From Ceratopteris richardii (Eukaryota; Streptophyta; Polypodiopsida; Polypodiales; Pteridaceae), in contig CM035431.1 in assembly GCA_020310875.1 (NCBI GenBank), positions 17,592,267 through 17,656,266 of the forward strand: a stretch of DNA of 64,000 bases, in the 5' to 3' direction. The notes below the pieces were generated by a model, which saw only the letters and a program-made list of their open reading frames with translations, was not told the DNA's origin and did not search any database. Position numbers and translations under genes: made by a program. Shown here piece by piece: positions 58,592-64,000 of this stretch (the first letter of the stretch is position 1; every line of letters begins with the position of its first letter).

Positions 58592-59368
58592 CCATTGCAT
58601 TTTCTCTAATTTTGTTTGTTTTAGATTAATTTAATAAATCATGCTAACTAGCCAAATGCTCACGCATTTTTTGGGGGCACCACTTTTGCTTGTTTATTTC
58701 ATAAATAAGCAACCAATTCAATAATTGATTACTAAATTAAAATTGGCGTCCATTTTTTTTGTAGGGCTTGTAGTTTTGCTCAATAACTTTCAATTATGCC
58801 CTTTCCTTTGTTTCTGTCTTGAATGGAGGAGATTAAAGAGGAGATTAGCACTTGCTTCTCCTCTCTTTTGGAAACTCTTTTATGCTGAACCATCCCTCCC
58901 TGTGAGGTTATCTCTCATTCCTCCTTGCTATATAGTGTACCTTCTCCTTCATTCTTGCTTCCCTCAGCATCAGCAACGCTGTTATCATCATCAATGTTCA
59001 GGCCGAGTCTTGGGATCATCCAACTGAATTCCGAGATCCTCCTTCAGCGACCTGGTCAAGCTGCTATAGCTCTGAGCTGCCCCCTTCTCCTCCCTCTCCC
59101 ACCACCCCTCCCCCTCACCCTCTCCACCCCCGCAAGCGCCAACCCCACCCCCCGCCTTCCTCATCGAACCCCCTCAATCAAATTTAGTAGCGGGTCATTC
59201 GAGTTTTCTTCCTTAATAAATAAAGTCATTCCTTATCTATTTTCATGCTTCCGTTCCCTCTATGTTCTTCTACTATTCCACTATGTTCTCAAGTCGATGT
59301 TCCCCTCTGTGTCGTGTATCATGTCTGTTGTCTCTCCGGGTCGGAGAGTACATTAGGTGGTGGGCATC
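58592..59368 (+). other. C-2 3' noncoding region and polypurine tract
   Basis: No convincing gene lies between integrase and 3' LTR. A pyrimidine-rich, C-rich segment (about 59080-59165) stands out. AGGTGGTGGGCA just before 59369 is the plus-strand primer candidate. Confidence 0.6.
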
Positions 59369-60263
59369 TGTTGAGCCCTAGCAGGTTGAAACCAACAAAG
59401 TCAAGACAAGAGGTATTGCAGAGAAGTATTTTGGATAATTCCCTTAAGGTCAAAGGGTGTTCAAAGTAATCGGGAAGGTCCAGGTGAATCCCCCCTTGTG
59501 CAAAATTAAAAGGAAGTGAGAAGTTGTGTGAAGCGGCAATCGTACGCACAGGTGAAAGTATGGGCCCCATTAAAATTTTGATTCTTTATCTAAAGTTACT
59601 ACAATACAAAACAGTTAGTACTTGGCTGTCGTGGGAAAGTAAAATCTTGGGACAAGGGAAGGCAAAGAGTCTAGTGCAGTTAGGCGCGTACGGGATTAAC
59701 CCACTTCAAGAGAGAAGCAAAGGCTATTCAAAAGGGAGAGGCAAAGAGGAGTTCAAGCAAGCAAGAAGAGAAAGTGAAGAGTAGAGAGCTTCAAAGGAGA
59801 GGCAAGAAGGAGAATTGAAGAGTCACCAGTGTGCGACAGCACTGAGAAGCAGAAGTGAAGAGTGCAAGAAGTGAAAAGAGAAAGGTGTGCAGAGAAGGCG
59901 AAGTTAGATTCCAAGAATCTCAAGGTCTGTGTGTGTGCCGCGAAGGTATCCATTCCTCAGCTTGGTGGGAGCTTAGTGCAAGGTGTGCACAAGGGAAGCG
60001 TGAAGCAAGCGAAGGACTGGTGCAGAAGAGGCCACTGCCAGAAGACTTGAGATAATTGGTCTTCTGTAACTAAGCATTCTCTGTAGTTGTATTTATTTAT
60101 TGACTTGGATGGTATTTAGTGTTTGTAATTGTTCGATATAATCAACCTTCCAGATTTCCATTGCGTACTCCTCTGCAGAGGTTTTCAAGGTTATTCCACT
60201 TTCATTATCTTCTTTTTCTCCTACAAACCCTCAAACTCCTTCTTGTCCAAGAAACCACCAACA
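59369..60263 (+). repeat. Element C-2 3' LTR
   Basis: It is 895 bp and a direct repeat of 52013-52907, with 11 differences by eye. It is followed by the duplication GCGTT and then the last 27 bases of the D LTR. Confidence 0.97.
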
Positions 60264-60268
60264 GCGTT

Positions 60269-60295
60269 CGTGCGTCTGTGGTACCTGGGGCAACA
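60269..60295 (+). repeat. Element D 3' LTR, part 2
   Basis: These are the last 27 bases of the D LTR, ending GGGGCAACA. They are followed directly by the AATAG target duplication and the resumed C-1 sequence. Confidence 0.8.
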
Positions 60296-60300
60296 AATAG

Positions 60301-61420
60301 TCTCTATCAAAGGTCATGAGTTTCAAGGAGTTATTGTGGATGGTGGTTCTGACATTAACTTGATGCCTGAATATACCATGGAAAAGATTGGACTACACCC
60401 TTCAAGACCTGCAAACTTCACTGTAACACTGGTAGAACAAAGCATAGTAAAGCCTATGGGAGTGGTCCCTAGAGTCCGAGTCAAGATACAAGGTACCATC
60501 TAACTTGGATTTTGTTGTTTTAAGGCTGCCACAGGTAGAAGGAAGTTTCCCTCTGTTAATTGGGAGACCTTGGTTAAGGCATGCCAATGTACTACATGAC
60601 TGGGGTACGGACACAATGTGGGTGAAACAAAAGGGGAAAGAGTTATAGCAGATAACTTTAGAAGAAGGTCCAGACAATCAGAGACATACCAACATGATGC
60701 AGACAATTGGTATTTGTATGGAAGAAGAATGTTGGACAACCCAGAACCAGATCTATTTGAAGGAGCAAATTTATATGAAGATGAAAACATGTTGGCTTGG
60801 CTCCATGCAGAAGATCCATCTTCTTGCTATGGAATTTTTCCAAACTCAAGTAGAGAGGAAGCATATGAAGAAAAAGAGGACATCATTCAGGTTATTGACT
60901 TGAGTGAGACAATCTCAGTCAAAGGCCATATAAGAGAGAAGAAAAGAAAAGCCCTTAAGTGTAGCAATGACAAAGCTACTTCAATTTCTATATCGAGGAC
61001 TAGTTTGTTATGGATACTGGTATGTATATCATCTGTTATGTCAATTTTTATGATAGTAAGTGTAGGGCTTTACAAGGATATGGAAGGAGTATCTGCAAGT
61101 CTTTGGAAACAGAGGGTTCCATTGGATGAAGAAGCTGGAATAGTAAAAATGGAATCTTGCAGATTAAGTTATAAAGGTGCTAAAACAAAGATACAAAAGA
61201 TGCAGTATGGAGGAGATAATATTCTAATGAAGGATTTAGGGTACCCCTATCAAATGACCAGTGTGCCCAACAAGAAGACAAAACTAATGAAGTGCAATAC
61301 AATTGGAGAATATGGAGGAGTTTCTCTGAGTCAACATATCAAGGCTTAAGGCCTATCATCAACAAAAGTGAAGATTTATGGATCACCTGGAACCTGCAAA
61401 AAATGTTCAGGTTGTACATA
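60301..61420 (+). pseudogene. Element C-1, resumed: protease and start of reverse transcriptase region
   Basis: The reading continues the C-1 text of 45608: VSIKGHEFQGVIVDGG (retropepsin, about 60301-60570, with LINWETLVKACQ-type worn ILG region). Then comes an acidic linker, then LYKDMEGVSASLW and RLSYKGAKTKIQKMQ (about 61060-61205), which match the start of the C-2 reverse transcriptase region. The rest of pol and the 3' LTR are missing. It is broken, with several breaks. Confidence 0.88.
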
Positions 61421-61829
61421 GCCTTCTCATGTCATTTTTGCTTAAGTTTAAGTAGTTTTGATCCTTTTTCATGATTTTTTTTTAGTTTTTAGCAAATTTA
61501 GCAACCATTTCATAGTCTTTGCATAAGCACAATTTTTGGAGTTTTTGTTTGGAATTTTTTCAAGAATTTTAGAATTTTTCTAGCATTTTTCTTCCTTTTC
61601 AAATGTCTTTTTCTTGCCAAATGGGAGGAATAAAGGAAGCTCTTTGTGGTTTTGAGTGAGGAAATTGACCTAGACCTATAGGGAACTTTTTGAGAATCTT
61701 TTCAGATTTTTTTTGGATTTGTTTTACATTTTTTGGATTTTTCAAGATTTTTTTGCTATTTTGGATATTTAAACCCCCCCCCCTCGGGAATTTTTTTCGA
61801 AAAACACAAAAAAAAAGAAAGAAAGAAAA

Positions 61830-61869
<40 letters not shown>

Positions 61870-62435
61870 CCCTCTTTTTTATTTTTATTATTTTTATTGT
61901 TTATTTTATGTATTTTATTTTTTCTTTACTTATTTTAATTTTTGTTTTATTTTTTTCTCTACCCCATGACCCATGAGTTGTTTTTGTTTTTATTTTTTAT
62001 TTTATTTTATTGTTTAGTTAATTTTATTTTTAATTTTATTTTTCTTTTCTTTATTTTTATTTTTTTAAGATATATTCAACAACGTGCGTTCCAAAAAAAA
62101 AGGGAGCGGATGGCCATTTTTTTGAAAATTGGGATCATTTTCATGTATTTTGGCACCTATAGATTCATTTTTTGCCTTACATTTTCCATAATCCCACCTT
62201 TTCTATGAATTTTGGTAAAAAAACCACTTGTTTTGAGCACATTTATCACATGTTTTTATTTAACCACATGGTCCACATGGTCTATTCTCACTTTGTTTTA
62301 CCGTATGTTTCACAATTTCCCATATGCACCCTCTGTAGCTCTACTCTTTGATCATTTCGGCCTTCTCTAGACCCCATAATCCTCCTCCCTCACCCTCCCT
62401 TAACCCTTCTGCCCAGCCACATCATTGATGGAGAG
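61421..62435. other. T-rich stretch without a recognised gene
   Basis: Strongly T-rich on the plus strand, with poly-T runs, a CCCCCCCCC run near 61777 and a CT microsatellite. Apparent ORFs are low-complexity F/L/S text and not credible. It may be decayed element sequence between C-1 and the Copia at the window end. Confidence 0.6.
61835..61865. repeat. (CT)n microsatellite
   Basis: About 15 CT dinucleotides in a row follow an A/G-rich run at 61797-61834. Confidence 0.95.
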
Positions 62436-63460
62436 TGTTAATCTCCAAAAGAACAAGCTACTCTTGTAATTAGAGCACCTCTATAACAAGAGTAACTCAA
62501 ATTTTCACCAATTTTAGAGGATCAATGATTAATTATGAAGATTTTGAAAAATCTGTGAAGGAGATGACTACACAGAAAGTCTGCTGCACATATCTCTCTC
62601 ATTACCTTATCAATTGTGTAAAGTTTTTTATGAAACTTTGCACAAGGTGTCGTCTATAGTTTGCGCACCTTCTCCAAGTTGAATCAGTCCAAAAGATTCT
62701 GTATATCTTGAGAAATGAACTCAACAAGTTACCTATGTCTAAAACTGCTCTTTAGAGAAGTCGATTTAGACACCTATAACTTTAACACTTGGTTCTCTCA
62801 ATCTAGAACCTGTTTATGAAAATGCTTTTCGCCATAGATAGCTTACCTTCCAACTTAAAGATTGAGTGCTTGCTTGCTCAAAACTTTACACTGTGGAAGG
62901 AGAACTGACCAAAACATTAACATCAAATTTTGCGCCTGTTTCAGGAACCAGTGAACACTTCTTCACATATGAATGTTCCTACACATAATTCTCACAGCCT
63001 GTTTACAATTAGGCTCTCAAACTTTAACCATAGACTCATTAACTATGGACTTAGACATCTACAAAAGGATTCTCAAAACGATCAAGCACAGAAGGAGAAT
63101 GCACAGAAACATCGGGCACAATTTTTCTTCCGTTCCTGAAGAAATTTACAACTAAGTGATGAGAGAGACTCAGTTCACTTCTAAGATGTCTAATGACTCA
63201 TAAAACTACTGATTACTCTATTCTCATGCTCTCTCATATTTGCCCCGACTTTTTACTTGTATATATAGACCAATATTTACAATATCATGACTATACAAAA
63301 GTATAAGTGAACTATCTTTGTATTAATGTACATATGTAATGTACACCTCTTCATTTTCTGGATGTATTCTTCCTTCATGCTTCACAACTTGAATTTTCCT
63401 TGAGTCCTTGACTTCCAAACCTTCATTAAAACTTCAATTGTTGATTGCTCTGCAGCAACA
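62436..63460 (-). repeat. Probable 3' LTR of terminal Copia element
   Basis: On the minus strand TGTTGCTGCAGAGC starts at 63460, right after a TTGAGGGGGAGT purine tract, as expected for a Copia 3' LTR. A TCTATATATAC TATA-like box on the minus strand is at about 63258-63270. The far end is proposed at TGTTAATCTCC (plus strand, 62436) only because it gives a CA end, so it is uncertain. Confidence 0.5.
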
Positions 63461-64000
63461 ACTCCCCCTCAATCATCAATTGAGGTTTTCTCTATCCTTT
63501 TTATACCTGCCATGTCTTTGAATCTCTATAGCTTTGGTCCATCCAAGCTTTTGGTTAGCATATCAGCTGTCTGATCTTTTGTTGAAGTAGTATGACTTCA
63601 ATCTCTTTATCCATCACCTTCTCTCTTAGAAAATGATACTGAATCTCAATGTGTTTAGTCATGGCATGAAAAACAGGATTAGCAGCTAAATACAATGAAC
63701 TCATGTTATCTCCATGAATAGTGGGTGTACTCTAAATGATGTCAAAACTCTTCATCAGAGTCTTAAGCCATATTACTTCCTTTGCAACTTCAACCATACC
63801 TTTGTACTCTACTTCTGTAGACAACAAAGCAACTGTGTGTTGCTTCTTTGAACACCAAGAAATTAACTTATCTCCCACCTAACACAAGTGTCCATAAGTT
63901 GATCTCCTATCATCAGGATTACCTGCCCAATCTGCATCACTATATATCTTGATGTTTGTATCTGATGTAAATCATAATACAAACCTTCTTTGAGTGTACC
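63461..64000 (-). pseudogene. Copia RNase H region at window end
   Basis: The minus strand encodes Copia RNase H words: YSDADWAGNPDDRRSTYGH (about 63930), LISWCSKKQHTV, VEYKGMVEVAKEVIWLK, NPVFHAMTKHIEIQYHFLREKV and an IRQLICLPK-type end near 63520. It is the 3' end of a third Copia family (neither Copia-1 nor A or B) that continues past the window. It is broken. Confidence 0.85.

Larger units (their letters stand above)
52013..60263 (+). mobile_element. Element C-2: young Tat-like Gypsy retrotransposon
   Basis: This 8251 bp element has two 895 bp LTRs (52013-52907, 59369-60263), a TTTGGCACACCCGGTGGGA primer site, gag with three zinc knuckles, protease, reverse transcriptase, RNase H and integrase, then a 780 bp 3' region. 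The duplication GCGTT flanks it (52008-52012, 60264-60268). LTRs differ at 11 of 895 sites by eye (about 1.2%), the lowest of any element here. There is no chromodomain. It is structurally complete with about three breaks. Confidence 0.95.
45609..60295 (+). mobile_element. Element D: chromovirus (Ty3/Gypsy with chromodomain), nearly whole
   Basis: D starts TGTTATACTT at 45609 and ends GGGGCAACA at 60295. It is flanked by the duplication AATAG (45604-45608, 60296-60300) in C-1. Its own sequence is 45609-52012 plus 60269-60295, about 6.4 kb. The rest is element C-2, inserted in its 3' LTR. It holds gag, protease, reverse transcriptase, RNase H, integrase and a C-terminal chromodomain. The LTR copies match over 363 bp with 5 differences by eye (about 1.4%), so it is young. 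The two LTRs are unequal in length. It looks nearly whole, with about one break in the coding region. Confidence 0.9.

Noticed and set aside
61690-62208. F/L/S-rich plus-strand frames that look like membrane proteins
   Set aside because: They come from T-rich low-complexity DNA and a CT microsatellite. There is no start context or family similarity.
62434-62438. GTGTT as a second target-duplication copy for C-1 (matching 42599-42603)
   Set aside because: No C-1 LTR end (CCAACA) precedes it, and a 5-bp match over this distance is easily chance.
1-64000. Any intact host gene, rRNA or tRNA
   Set aside because: Every strong coding signal in both strands belongs to LTR elements or LINEs. The remaining noncoding parts show no convincing host exon structure.

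Overview
The window is nuclear DNA of a land plant with a large, repeat-rich genome. Almost everything recognisable is transposable-element sequence: Ty1/Copia and Ty3/Gypsy LTR retrotransposons primed by initiator tRNA-Met or TGGC-type sites, L1-type LINEs with plant-style zf-RVT tails, and tRNA-derived SINE modules. I see no intact host gene, rRNA or genuine tRNA. The species cannot be fixed from the sequence.

Left part (1-13.4 kb): a 3' piece of a Copia family I call Copia-1 (plus strand, 1-1881) abuts an inverted partial Copia-1 LTR. Next is an old minus-strand Copia (Copia-A), split by an old plus-strand Copia (Copia-B, about 4.5-7.9 kb). A relic of an unusual Gypsy lineage lies at 9.7-10.7 kb, followed by telobox-rich and purine-rich noncoding sequence.

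Middle (12.6-29.6 kb): a set of nested insertions. A minus-strand Copia-1 copy is split by a 15.3 kb LTR element (E, 13454-28740; 5-bp target duplication ATAAA). E has Gypsy-type ends but no recognisable gag-pol of its own. Inside E are a younger, nearly whole Copia-1 (14901-20056; duplication TTTAT), a candidate TIR element, two 5'-truncated LINEs and a possible SINE. LTR divergence counted by eye (about 5% for E, about 2% for the inner Copia-1) agrees with the order of insertion.

Right part (29.6-64 kb): an orphan LTR-PBS; unidentified AT-rich DNA; then a decayed Gypsy element (B, about 32.7-42.6 kb). Its leader carries a 22-23 bp half-conserved tandem array. A retropepsin-like domain lies downstream of its integrase, and an extra unrecognised ORF follows. 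B is cut by a Tat-like Gypsy (C-1). C-1 is split by a chromovirus (D, 45609-60295; duplication AATAG). The 3' LTR of D is in turn split by a young Tat-like Gypsy (C-2, 52013-60263; duplication GCGTT). C-1 resumes at about 60.3 kb. The window ends in the 3' part of another minus-strand Copia.

All LTR elements are treated as fossils. Ages are relative; absolute values would need a substitution rate for this host. The features most worth a second look are the leader array and the displaced protease-like domain of element B, the Pol III-type module carried inside both LTRs of E, and the clean stratigraphy of the nested insertions.
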